Shown here piece after piece: positions 7,349 to 15,508 of a stretch of DNA of 64,000 bases. The DNA is from Slackia equolifaciens (GTDB lineage Bacteria > Actinomycetota > Coriobacteriia > Coriobacteriales > Eggerthellaceae). How positions within the stretch are numbered: the first letter of the stretch is position 1; every line of letters begins with the position of its first letter. A program made the translations under genes and the position numbers. Below the pieces are notes generated by a model. It searched no databases. It worked only from the letters and a program-made list of their open reading frames with translations, and was not told where the DNA came from. The stretch spans positions 310,001-374,000 of the forward strand of contig NZ_QIBX01000001.1 of the NCBI RefSeq assembly GCF_003725995.1, written 5' to 3'.

Positions 7349-8443
7349 TTACACCAACTCCTTCACCCGCTCCTCCACAGGAATGTAATCCGTATCGATG
7401 CCGAAGTAGCGCGGGCCTACGAGCTCGAGGCCGCGCTCCGTGCGCCACAGGTGGTAGCACGGCAGGCCCACGGCCAGCACACGCTTGCCGTACTTGAGCG
7501 CGTCAGTGGGCACGGGCGTGAACGTTTCGGTGTCCACCAGGCAAATCAGGTCGGGCGCGGTGGCAACGATCTTGCCATTCACCGTGCAGCACAGATTCTC
7601 GTTCTGGAACTCGATCTGCGCCTCGCCGCCCTTGTCCTCGCCGATGCCCTCCAGCACCACGCGGCCGAAATTGAAGCCGCCGCGCGTCTCGCGCAACACG
7701 TCGGCGATCTTGCCCTTGAACAGGCGATATCCCTTGGTGTACTCCAGGAAGTACTGCTCGGGCGTCATGCCTTCGGGGCAGTTCTTGATGGCGCGGATGG
7801 TGCGACCCAGCTCCTCGCTGTAAGTCACGATGCCGCGCACGCCGTACTCTTTCACCTGGTCGGCGGTCATCACGTATTCCACGCTCACCACGCTGCCGCC
7901 GCATGCGGTGCAGCCGGCGCGGCAGATGTTCTCCACCCACTTGTTGGTGACGGTTTCCATGAGGCCCAGGTTGCCCTTTTCGTCGATGAAGATCATAGGG
8001 CTTGCCGAGATGTCGCCGATGGAGAACGTGACCATCTGGATTTCGGGGAACGCGCGGCCCATTCCGTCCACGTCCACCATAGGCAACCCCAGGCGCGCGG
8101 CCGCAGCGATGGGCAGCATGGAGTTCACGCCACCTGCCTCGATGGGCATGACGGCCGTGACCCTCTTGCCGTAATAGGTCGAAATCATATCCAGCAGGCG
8201 GTCGAACTCGCTCTCGCCCACGCCCTTCTCGGTGAGGATGGTGGGCGCGCCCACGCTTGCCACGGGCACCACGATATCGTCGTCGGAGAGTTCATCCACA
8301 TCGATGAGGCTTACCTCGCCGCATTCCTTTACGGCACCGATGGCCAAAAGCTTGCCGATATAGGGATCGCCACCGCCGCCCGCGCCCAGAAGGGCCGCGC
8401 CCAAGGCGATGTCTTCGATTTCTTGAATGCCGATCTTCCTCAT
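7349..8443 (-). CDS. DUF917 family protein, second paralogue
   Basis: 364 residues. DUF917 proteins begin with a conserved block, here IALGAALLGAGGGGDPYIGK, and share EAGGVNSMLPIAAAARLGLP, DVDGMGRAFPE, FKGKIADVLRETRGGF and the C-terminal ALKYGKRVLAVGLP. They are found next to hydantoinase/oxoprolinase genes; biochemical function is not established. The gene starts two bases after the stop of its paralogue, with AGGAGG ahead. It carries several extra cysteines (CRAGCTACGG, ENLCCTV) absent from the partner, so a metal or thiol role is possible but speculative. Confidence 0.88.
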   Translation of the reverse strand: MRKIGIQEIEDIALGAALLGAGGGGDPYIGKLLAIGAVKECGEVSLIDVDELSDDDIVVPVASVGAPTILTEKGVGESEFDRLLDMISTYYGKRVTAVMPIEAGGVNSMLPIAAAARLGLPMVDVDGMGRAFPEIQMVTFSIGDISASPMIFIDEKGNLGLMETVTNKWVENICRAGCTACGGSVVSVEYVMTADQVKEYGVRGIVTYSEELGRTIRAIKNCPEGMTPEQYFLEYTKGYRLFKGKIADVLRETRGGFNFGRVVLEGIGEDKGGEAQIEFQNENLCCTVNGKIVATAPDLICLVDTETFTPVPTDALKYGKRVLAVGLPCYHLWRTERGLELVGPRYFGIDTDYIPVEERVKELV

Positions 8444-8445
8444 GG

Positions 8446-9561
8446 CTAGGCCTCCTTCTTTTGGGCTGCCTTGCGTGCCATGTGCTCCGCGTAGCATTCC
8501 TCGAGCGGGCGGTAATCCACATCCAGCCCAAACCAGCGCGGGCCCGCAAGCTCCAAGCCGCCCGGCGTGCGCCACGCGGGGTCGCACGGAAGCGCCACCA
8601 CTAGCACGCGCTTGCCGTATTTGAGGTTTTCGGTGGTCACGGGCACGAACGTGGCGGAATCCACCATGCAAATGAGGTCGGGCACGGTTGCGGCGATCAC
8701 GCCGTCAACCTCGGCGTAGATGTTCTCGTTCTGGAACTCCACGACCGCCTGGCTACCCTTATCCTCGCCGATGCCCTCGAGCACGGCCTTGCCGAAGTTG
8801 AAGCCCTCGCGCGTCTCGCGCAGCACATCGGCGATCTTGCCCTTAAAGAAACGGTACGCGCCGCTCTCGCGCAGGAAGTATTCCTCGGGGTTGTCCTGGT
8901 TAGAAGCGGTGCGAATGATGCGCCCCAGCTTCTGAGCGTAGTCGACGGTGCCCACCACGACGCTGGTCTTCATCTTCTTGCCGGTCATGGGGCTGGCAAG
9001 CGTAGTCACCTGGCCGCCGGAAGCGGACGTGATCTCGCGGCCGATTTCCTCGGTCCAGTCGTTGTTGATGGTGTAGAGCACCGTGCAGTTGCCCTTTTCA
9101 TCAGCGATGACGAAGGGGTTGGTGGACACGCCGTTCAGGCTGAACGTGTCCTGCTGGATGCCGGGGAACGCACGCCCCATGCCGTCGGCGTTAATCAGCG
9201 GCATGCCCGCACGCGCCGCAGCGCTGATGGGCACCATGGAATTCATGCCGCCCGCCTCGGACAGCAGAAACGCGTCGAGCTTCTTGCCCAGCATGCGCTC
9301 CATCATGGCGCGCACCTTGGGATATTCGATGCCGTTGGTTCCCTTCTCCAGCGAGACGCTCGGAGCGCCCACGCCACAGATGGGGGCAACGGTCCACTCG
9401 TCGGGCACCTCGTCCACGTCGAGCAGCGTCACCGGGCCGTGCTCTTTGATGGCGGCGATAGCCTCGAGCCTACCCATGTACGGGTCTCCGCCACCGCCCG
9501 ATCCGAGCAGCGACGAGCCGAGCGCAATATCGTCGATATCTTCGATTCCGATCTTTCGCAC
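8446..9561 (-). CDS. DUF917 family protein, first paralogue
   Basis: About 371 residues from GTG at 9561, or 375 from a second GTG at 9573; the inner start aligns with the downstream paralogue (MRKIGI) and is preferred. It shares the GSGGGGDPYMGR, EAGGMNSMVPISAAARAG, NADGMGRAFP and FKGKIADVLRETREGF blocks with that paralogue; clearly the two arose by duplication. Two divergent copies in a row suggest a hetero-oligomer rather than redundancy, which is inference. Substrate is unknown; the permease upstream and the hydantoinase downstream point to uptake and ring-opening of a purine-, pyrimidine- or hydantoin-like compound. Confidence 0.87.
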   Translation of the reverse strand: MRKIGIEDIDDIALGSSLLGSGGGGDPYMGRLEAIAAIKEHGPVTLLDVDEVPDEWTVAPICGVGAPSVSLEKGTNGIEYPKVRAMMERMLGKKLDAFLLSEAGGMNSMVPISAAARAGMPLINADGMGRAFPGIQQDTFSLNGVSTNPFVIADEKGNCTVLYTINNDWTEEIGREITSASGGQVTTLASPMTGKKMKTSVVVGTVDYAQKLGRIIRTASNQDNPEEYFLRESGAYRFFKGKIADVLRETREGFNFGKAVLEGIGEDKGSQAVVEFQNENIYAEVDGVIAATVPDLICMVDSATFVPVTTENLKYGKRVLVVALPCDPAWRTPGGLELAGPRWFGLDVDYRPLEECYAEHMARKAAQKKEA

Positions 9562-9802
9562 GCTTCCCCTCACTTTCCTTCAATCGTGCCGAACGCGCAT
9601 CGCGTCGGCTTGAGCACGCGACCAGCCATGTTGGATGCGCAATGTACCCAATGGCCAGGCGCTTCGCGCAAACACAAGGATGCGCGGCGCCCCAAGCGGA
9701 ACGCGCGCGCACCCGGTTTTCCGTATATTGCGTCGATAGGGACATCATACGCCACTCTGACCGAATAGAGCGCGACAGCGGCGCACCGACGCATGCACTC
9801 TG

Positions 9803-11146
9803 TTATTTCCTCACAACCATGATCTTGCCCGGGAACGCCGGAAGCTTCATGGCCTTGTAGATGAGCACGTAGAGCACCATGGACACCACGATGCCGTTCA
9901 CGGGACCCAGGAAGAACGGGAAGTCCAGGAAGGCAAGCGGCGTGCCCACGAAGGTGCCGCCGGTGATCATGGCGATAAGAGCGCCCACCACGAAGCTCAC
10001 CACGCCCGGAACGCTCACGCCGTCGAGCGGCTTGAAGTTCTCGGGGCGAGCCTTGCGGATGAACCAGTAGTCGGCGATCATCGAGCCGGACAGCGCGGGA
10101 ATCATGGCGGAGAGCAGCGTCAGGAAGAACGTGAAGTAGTCCATGATGCCAGCGGCCGCCAGCACGATGCCCACGATGCCGGAGATGATGGTGGAAATCT
10201 TGTAGCCGCGCTCGCCCTTGTTCACCATAACAGCGAAGGCCAAGCCGGCGGAATACGCGTTGGACACGTTGACCGTCCAGGTGCTGGCGATAAGCGCGAT
10301 CATGCCGATGACGGCGAGGCCCAGACCGCTCATGATGAGCGTGATGTCGCCGCCGGACTCGGGGACGACGATGGCGAGGATGGCGCCCATCATCATCACG
10401 ACGACGTTGGCGGGCCACACGCCGCCCACGGAAGAGATGACGGAATCGCGACGGCTCTTGGCATAGCGCGTGAAGTCGCCGATGGTGGCGCCGCCCAGCG
10501 CGAACAGGCCGACGGAGATGTTGATGCCGGCAACCAGGCCCATGCCCTCGACGGGCACGTAGTTGAACACGCTGTCCATGCCGACGCCCGCGATGGACAC
10601 GATCAAGCCGTACATGCAGATGACGAACAGGAGCGGCAGCGCGATGTAGTTAACCCACTTCACGCCGTCGAAGCCGTACACGGCGGAGGCGAGCATCAGC
10701 GCGCCCAGCACCACCGAGGGAATCCACACGGGGATATCCATGCCGGTGAGCTCGAGCATGGCCACCGAGAACGACGAGCCACACACGGCCGCCTGGACGC
10801 CGAACCAGCCGATGAGCGCGATGCCCACCACGAGGCTGATCAGGTAGCGACCGCCGGATTTGCCCAGCGCGGCGGTGGACATGGCGGAGGTGGGGAGTCC
10901 CACGTCGGCGGACTCCATCGCGATGAACGCCATGTAGGCGGAAATGATGCCGAAGCCGATGACGGCGGCAAGGAAGCTGTCCGCGAGCGTGAGCGCAGCA
11001 CCCAGCGCGGCGCCCGTCATGAGCGTGGAAACGTTGAACGCGTTGCCGATCCAGATGACCGTAAGCGGCCATAGGCCGCGGCGTTCGGATTCGTCCACGT
11101 GCATGCTCTCGGCGTCGAAGCTCATGACCTCAGATTCGGATGACAT
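9803..11146 (-). CDS. NCS1-family permease (cytosine/purine/hydantoin type)
   Basis: 447 residues with about 12 hydrophobic segments. It resembles CodB-type NCS1 transporters: TVIWIGNAFNVSTLMTGA at helix 1, the broken-helix glycine pattern, ALGGATIGDFTRYAKSRRDS, and the C-terminal GSMIADYWFIRKARPE. NCS1 proteins import nucleobases, allantoin or hydantoins with Na+ or H+. Position at the head of the DUF917-hydantoinase genes suggests it imports their substrate. The start at 11146 has AAGGGGA six bases ahead; the open frame is 85 codons longer but without transporter features. Confidence 0.88.
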   Translation of the reverse strand: MSSESEVMSFDAESMHVDESERRGLWPLTVIWIGNAFNVSTLMTGAALGAALTLADSFLAAVIGFGIISAYMAFIAMESADVGLPTSAMSTAALGKSGGRYLISLVVGIALIGWFGVQAAVCGSSFSVAMLELTGMDIPVWIPSVVLGALMLASAVYGFDGVKWVNYIALPLLFVICMYGLIVSIAGVGMDSVFNYVPVEGMGLVAGINISVGLFALGGATIGDFTRYAKSRRDSVISSVGGVWPANVVVMMMGAILAIVVPESGGDITLIMSGLGLAVIGMIALIASTWTVNVSNAYSAGLAFAVMVNKGERGYKISTIISGIVGIVLAAAGIMDYFTFFLTLLSAMIPALSGSMIADYWFIRKARPENFKPLDGVSVPGVVSFVVGALIAMITGGTFVGTPLAFLDFPFFLGPVNGIVVSMVLYVLIYKAMKLPAFPGKIMVVRK

Positions 11147-11489
11147 GATGGTCCCCTTCTTGTCGATTGCACTACCCATCGCAGATGAGGGCCGCTCGGA
11201 GCTTCCGCAAGTCGTCATCCTGGATTCGCCGGCATTTTCGCCTATGCCTGCCTTTCCACGCATTCTCACTTCGAAACACCCGCGGGCCGCCTTTCCCCGC
11301 GACGCATCGCATGCACGCCCAAACATGCTGGAAATGTTCCGGCATCCATGCGATTGCAGGCAGTTTAGCACAGCGAAGCGCCAGTGTGTATGTCCAGGCA
11401 AATATGCATGTTTGCGTATATTAAAAGTTGGTTAACGCCGAATGATGCATGGGATGTATGGAAGGCCGATTCTATTGCCGGGGCCAAAC
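11147..11489. other. Intergenic region ahead of the permease cluster
   Basis: 343 bases with no convincing gene, presumably holding the promoter of the permease-DUF917-hydantoinase cluster. The most AT-rich part contains an imperfect palindrome, AATATGCA-TGTT-TGCGTATATT (11401-11422), a plausible operator. No regulator gene is in the cluster. I could not assign -35/-10 boxes with confidence. Confidence 0.35.
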
Positions 11490-12263
11490 TCAGCCAGAGA
11501 TTCCGTATTTGCGCTTCACGCGTTCGAGCTTGCGATGCCACGGGGCGTAAAGCGCCAACAGGAACACCACGGTGGCAACGCCGTGCACGATGTCGAACGG
11601 CAGCGCGGCGGCGTACACCAGCGCAAACTGCAGCGCATCCTGCGGATGGTAGAACCCGATGATGCTCCACAGGTTGAGGATGACGCCGTAGAGCGGACCC
11701 GAAATAAACCCGTATAGGTAGAGAGGCGACGCCGTAATGACACGGCGAAGTTGAGATGAGGCCGCTTTCTCGCCCGTGTCATTGTGCGCGATTGCCCCGT
11801 CGAACAGGCCCGTCTGCGCGAGAGCGCCGGCAAGATAGCCTATCAAGCCCCACGCGTACATTTGCCACGGTGTCCAAGGGCCTTGGCCGAAAAAGAAATT
11901 CGACGCGAGCGCTGCAAGCGCGCCCACCATGAATCCGCTGCGACGCCCGAACGCCACGCCCGCGATGATGGCGATGGCACTCACCGGCTTGAAATCGGGG
12001 AACGGTGCGAACAGGATGCGCCCCGCCGCCGCCAATGCGGCAAGCACCACCGTGGGCATGACATCGCGCATACGCGGACGGGCGCCCTCGAACCCGGCAA
12101 AAAACACGCCAAGCGAAGCGAGCACCACAATAAAAGAGAGAAGCGCGGTTTGCTCGAATCCGCTAACCGCGCACGCAACAAGTACGACAGGTACCGCGAT
12201 TATCGCCAACACCTCGGCGGCAAAGGCGCAGCGATGCCCCTTGCAGCGCCCTTTGCCGCTCAT
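11490..12263 (-). CDS. ECF transporter substrate-binding (S) component
   Basis: 257 residues with about 6 to 8 hydrophobic helices. The motif AGRILFAPFPDFKPVSAIAI and the helices around GFMVGALAALASNFFFGQGP are typical of ECF S components of the group that includes cobalamin CbrT. This membrane subunit would capture the substrate and hand it to the EcfAAT module encoded just upstream. Start ATG overlaps the ATPase stop as ATGA, so translation is probably coupled. The cobalamin riboswitch at the head of the operon makes a cobamide the likely substrate. Confidence 0.85.
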   Translation of the reverse strand: MSGKGRCKGHRCAFAAEVLAIIAVPVVLVACAVSGFEQTALLSFIVVLASLGVFFAGFEGARPRMRDVMPTVVLAALAAAGRILFAPFPDFKPVSAIAIIAGVAFGRRSGFMVGALAALASNFFFGQGPWTPWQMYAWGLIGYLAGALAQTGLFDGAIAHNDTGEKAASSQLRRVITASPLYLYGFISGPLYGVILNLWSIIGFYHPQDALQFALVYAAALPFDIVHGVATVVFLLALYAPWHRKLERVKRKYGISG

Positions 12264-13729
12264 AGCAGCGCCCCAAACAGACGCGACTCCCCATTGGGAC
12301 GATACACCAGGTTCTCGACAAAAAAATCACCCGTGGGCTGCGTGCAGGCGATTTCCCCATCGAACAGCATGGACACCTCATCGGCGCAGGCGAACGCGAA
12401 ATCCAGGTCGTGCGTCACCAGCGCCACCGTGCGCCCCTCATCCGCCAATCCACGCACGATGCGCACGGCATCGGCGCATGCCTGAGCGTCAAGGCCCTTG
12501 GTGGGCTCGTCCAAAAGCAGCAGCCGAGCGCCCGTGAGCAAAAGCTTCGCAAATGCGAGTTTCTGCTGCTGGCCGCCTGAAAGGTCGTATGGATGCTGCG
12601 CGGCATGTGCGGCCAGCCCAAAACGCTCGAGCATCTTCGCCTCGTCGGCCTTCGCATACCCGCAACGCTGGCGCCACTCATCCAGCTCCTCAGCGACCGA
12701 GTCACACGCGAACAGCGTTTTCGGATCCTGCGGAAGCATGGCCTGCGAGGCGCGCAAGGCATTGTCTAGACGACCCCGCTGGGGTTTGGCGATGCCCGAA
12801 AGCACCTTGAGAAGCGTCGATTTTCCGCAGCCGTTTCCCCCGACGAACGCATGCACGCTCCCCTGACGCACGCGCACGTCAACGCCCCGCAGCACCCAGG
12901 GCGCAGTGCGCTCGTAGCGGAAGAACACCTCCTGGGTTTCGATCGCCGGCACAGGCTGCGGCCCATTCAGAAGCGCGCGGCGGCCGCCCCACCGCGTGAG
13001 CAAGGCGCGTTCGACATCCGCTCGCTTGCCTGGCTCGCCGATCGGCCCCATTTCAACGCGCTGCGTGGCCATGCGCTCCACATCTTCGGGGGCGTGCGTA
13101 GCCATGATCACCGTGATACCCAGCTCGCGGTTCACGCGCTCAAGCGCCATCAGGAACAAGCGACGCGCATTGGGATCAAGCTGCGCGGTGGGCTCGTCCA
13201 AAAGGAGCAGACGCGGGCGCAGCGCCAGCACGCCCGCCAGATTAACAAGCTGCTTTTGACCGCCGGAGAGCGTTTCGGTGTTCGCCCGCATCCACGGTTC
13301 GATGCCAAGGAAGTGCGCCACTTCGGCGATACGGCGGCGCATGGCGTCTTGCGGCATGCCGATATTCTCGAGCCCGAACGCAATTTCATGCCACACGGTA
13401 TCGCACACGATCTGCGCGTCTGGATCCTGCATCACGTATCCGATGAGCGCGGCGGAGTCGCGCGGCGCCATGGAATCAGCCGTCCCGCCATCGATCACCA
13501 GAGGAATCCCCAGCACATCGACGCGGCCCGCACGCTTCCCCACCGGCGCAAGCTCGGGCTTGAGGGAGCGCAGCAGTGTGGTTTTGCCGCACCCGGTAGG
13601 GCCGGTGAGCACGCAGAAGGAACCCTCCTCTACGGAGAGCGTTACATCGCGAAGAACCCACGCGGCGTCACGATCGGCCCCATCTCCCGGATAGGCGAAT
13701 GAGAAGCCGCATACATCCACTATCGCCAT
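12260..13729 (-). CDS. ECF transporter ATPase, two nucleotide-binding domains fused
   Basis: 489 residues with two complete ABC domains. First: Walker A GPTGCGKT (43-50), signature LSGGQKQL, Walker B LLLLDEPTAQLD. Second: GGNGCGKST, LSGGQQQKL, LLLLDEPTKGLD. It corresponds to EcfA1 and EcfA2 in one polypeptide and powers the transporter from the cytoplasm. ATG 13729 was chosen because AAGGAG lies 8 bases upstream; a GTG three codons earlier is too close to it. It overlaps the EcfT gene by 10 bases. Confidence 0.93.
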   Translation of the reverse strand: MAIVDVCGFSFAYPGDGADRDAAWVLRDVTLSVEEGSFCVLTGPTGCGKTTLLRSLKPELAPVGKRAGRVDVLGIPLVIDGGTADSMAPRDSAALIGYVMQDPDAQIVCDTVWHEIAFGLENIGMPQDAMRRRIAEVAHFLGIEPWMRANTETLSGGQKQLVNLAGVLALRPRLLLLDEPTAQLDPNARRLFLMALERVNRELGITVIMATHAPEDVERMATQRVEMGPIGEPGKRADVERALLTRWGGRRALLNGPQPVPAIETQEVFFRYERTAPWVLRGVDVRVRQGSVHAFVGGNGCGKSTLLKVLSGIAKPQRGRLDNALRASQAMLPQDPKTLFACDSVAEELDEWRQRCGYAKADEAKMLERFGLAAHAAQHPYDLSGGQQQKLAFAKLLLTGARLLLLDEPTKGLDAQACADAVRIVRGLADEGRTVALVTHDLDFAFACADEVSMLFDGEIACTQPTGDFFVENLVYRPNGESRLFGALL

Positions 13730-14577
13730 TGCCACCACTCCTTAAGCGCTAACGCCGGCGCAACGGCCATTAGCAGAACGTACGGAGCGTACGCCCATAA
13801 GGGGGCAAACCCCTCCAAAGCCGGATAGAACGAAAACCCTGAAACCGCGAACCATGCGCATGGCACGTTTGCTATCGCCAGCGCGAAAACAGCGGCAAGC
13901 ACCGCAGCATCCGCGCGGCGGATTCTGTACCGTTTGTACGTGGTGCGCCGCACGCCGCACCCGTAGCCGCGGGCGCGCATGGCATCGCCGCGAACCAGGC
14001 CGTCCTCCATGCCCCAGCCCGCCAGCACGCTTATGGCGCGCAGCCTGTCGGAAGCAGCGTCGCGCTTGGTACGCGCCTCGGCGGAAGTCACCGCATCTTG
14101 CGAGGCGACAATCGTGCGACCGCGGGCGACGAACTGCGGCACCAGGCGCAACACCTGCGACACCATAAGCGTGACCGTAGGCGCAACGTTGCCGAACAAC
14201 GCCATTGAAGCATCGCTGCCCATGCATGCCGCATACGACGAGAACCACAGAAGCACGCTCGCCAGCATGCAGCCGGAGCAGACTCCGTACACGAGAGATT
14301 CAAGATAGAACGCGCGCGCACCCACACGGAATAGCTCCGTCGAACCCGCGGCAACGAACACGACGTTTGCCGCCGCAGCGATACAAGCGAGCACGGCAAC
14401 GCCGCCGAGCGTGCGCAGCGTTTTCCGCACGCCGCGCGTCACGCACGAGCACGCCACCGCCCCGGCAAGCGACAACGCGGCATACACGGGCTGCATGATC
14501 GCCATGGTGAAGGCGATGGCGCACGCCAGATAGACGAACGCCACCGCAGGGTGATATGTCAGGAAGGGATTGCGCAT
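13720..14577 (-). CDS. ECF transporter transmembrane (EcfT) component
   Basis: 285 residues, about five to six membrane helices. It starts NPFLTYHPAVAFVYLA, usual for EcfT, and the cytoplasmic coupling helices contain the Ala-Arg-Gly signatures: VARGRTIVAS and DAMRARGYGCG. EcfT links the ATPases to the S component. It begins 6 bases after the stop of the DUF4430 gene and overlaps the ATPase gene, so the cluster is one transcription unit. Confidence 0.92.
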   Translation of the reverse strand: MRNPFLTYHPAVAFVYLACAIAFTMAIMQPVYAALSLAGAVACSCVTRGVRKTLRTLGGVAVLACIAAAANVVFVAAGSTELFRVGARAFYLESLVYGVCSGCMLASVLLWFSSYAACMGSDASMALFGNVAPTVTLMVSQVLRLVPQFVARGRTIVASQDAVTSAEARTKRDAASDRLRAISVLAGWGMEDGLVRGDAMRARGYGCGVRRTTYKRYRIRRADAAVLAAVFALAIANVPCAWFAVSGFSFYPALEGFAPLWAYAPYVLLMAVAPALALKEWWQWR

Positions 14578-14583
14578 GAAGCC

Positions 14584-15492
14584 CTATTCGGTCACGTTGA
14601 CGTACGTCCAATACACCGAGTCGCCATCCGAAAGAACGCAGCTGCTGCACGACGTGTTGACGAACGCGCCGTTCACGTAGTACGTCCATCCGCTGCTTGC
14701 GCCGTGCTGCTTCTCGGCCAGCCCGCCGATAGACGACACGTATACGCCGTACGCGGTCTGGCTCGCCCCCACGGCAACGCCCGTACCAACAAGCGCGTCG
14801 TAGACGGTCGCGCCCTTCTCAAAGGTAAGGGTCGTGGAAAGCGAAACGGGAGAACCCGCCGCGCTCGAGTCGATGGTCACCGTGACGGTGACGGTGTTGG
14901 GCACAGGCGTTTGGCTCCCGGAAGAGCCCGCGTTGGAGCCAGAATTGGAGTCGGCGTTAGGGCTGGAGGGCGCAGTGGACCCGCCGGACGAAGAGGCACC
15001 CTGGCTGGATGACCCTGACGAAGAAGGCTGATTGCCCGAAGTGCTGCCAGCAACGTCGGCTTGCGCGCCGCTTGAGGACGTCACGCCAGCGGTATTCGCG
15101 TTTTCGGGCTGAGCTGTAGCGGTAGCGGTATCCGGCGCGTCACCGGCTTCGTCGGGCGACTTGTCATTCGTCTTGGCATCGTCCTCTGACTCGTTTTCGG
15201 CGGCCGCCGCTTCGTCGGCGGAATCGTCGGTGCTCGCCTCTTGCGCGTCATCATCATGCGATGCTGCCGCCTGCTGGGCTTGCTGCCCGTCATCGTGCTG
15301 CAGCGCCGGCGAGGCGATGGCCCAGCCGCACACGACAATCGCCACGACAGCGACGGCCATCACGCACCATGCCGCGATACGCGCCGCACGACGCGGCTGA
15401 CGCGGCGATGCGGTTGCCTCCCCCTCCGAACCTACCGTCAGCGCCGCTGCAGCAGCCGAATCATTCTTGGTTTTGTTGTCGATCTCTGACAT
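14584..15492 (-). CDS. Membrane-anchored DUF4430 (transcobalamin C-terminal-like) protein
   Basis: 302 residues. A short cytoplasmic N-terminus precedes one membrane helix (WCVMAVAVVAIVVCGWAI, ~residues 40-57), then ~140 residues of Asp/Glu- and Ser/Gly-rich linker, and a C-terminal globular domain from ~200. The domain has the DUF4430 pattern: TFEKGATVYDAL, YVSSIGGLAEKQHGASSGWT and YYVNGAFV...SDGDSVYWTY. DUF4430 resembles the C-terminal domain of transcobalamin and intrinsic factor. The topology places it outside the membrane on a flexible tether, suited to handing a ligand to the ECF transporter. Start set at 15492 by GGGGAG; it lies 16 bases after the upstream stop. Confidence 0.85.
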   Translation of the reverse strand: MSEIDNKTKNDSAAAAALTVGSEGEATASPRQPRRAARIAAWCVMAVAVVAIVVCGWAIASPALQHDDGQQAQQAAASHDDDAQEASTDDSADEAAAAENESEDDAKTNDKSPDEAGDAPDTATATAQPENANTAGVTSSSGAQADVAGSTSGNQPSSSGSSSQGASSSGGSTAPSSPNADSNSGSNAGSSGSQTPVPNTVTVTVTIDSSAAGSPVSLSTTLTFEKGATVYDALVGTGVAVGASQTAYGVYVSSIGGLAEKQHGASSGWTYYVNGAFVNTSCSSCVLSDGDSVYWTYVNVTE

Positions 15493-15508
15493 GCTGCACT
15501 CCCCTTCC

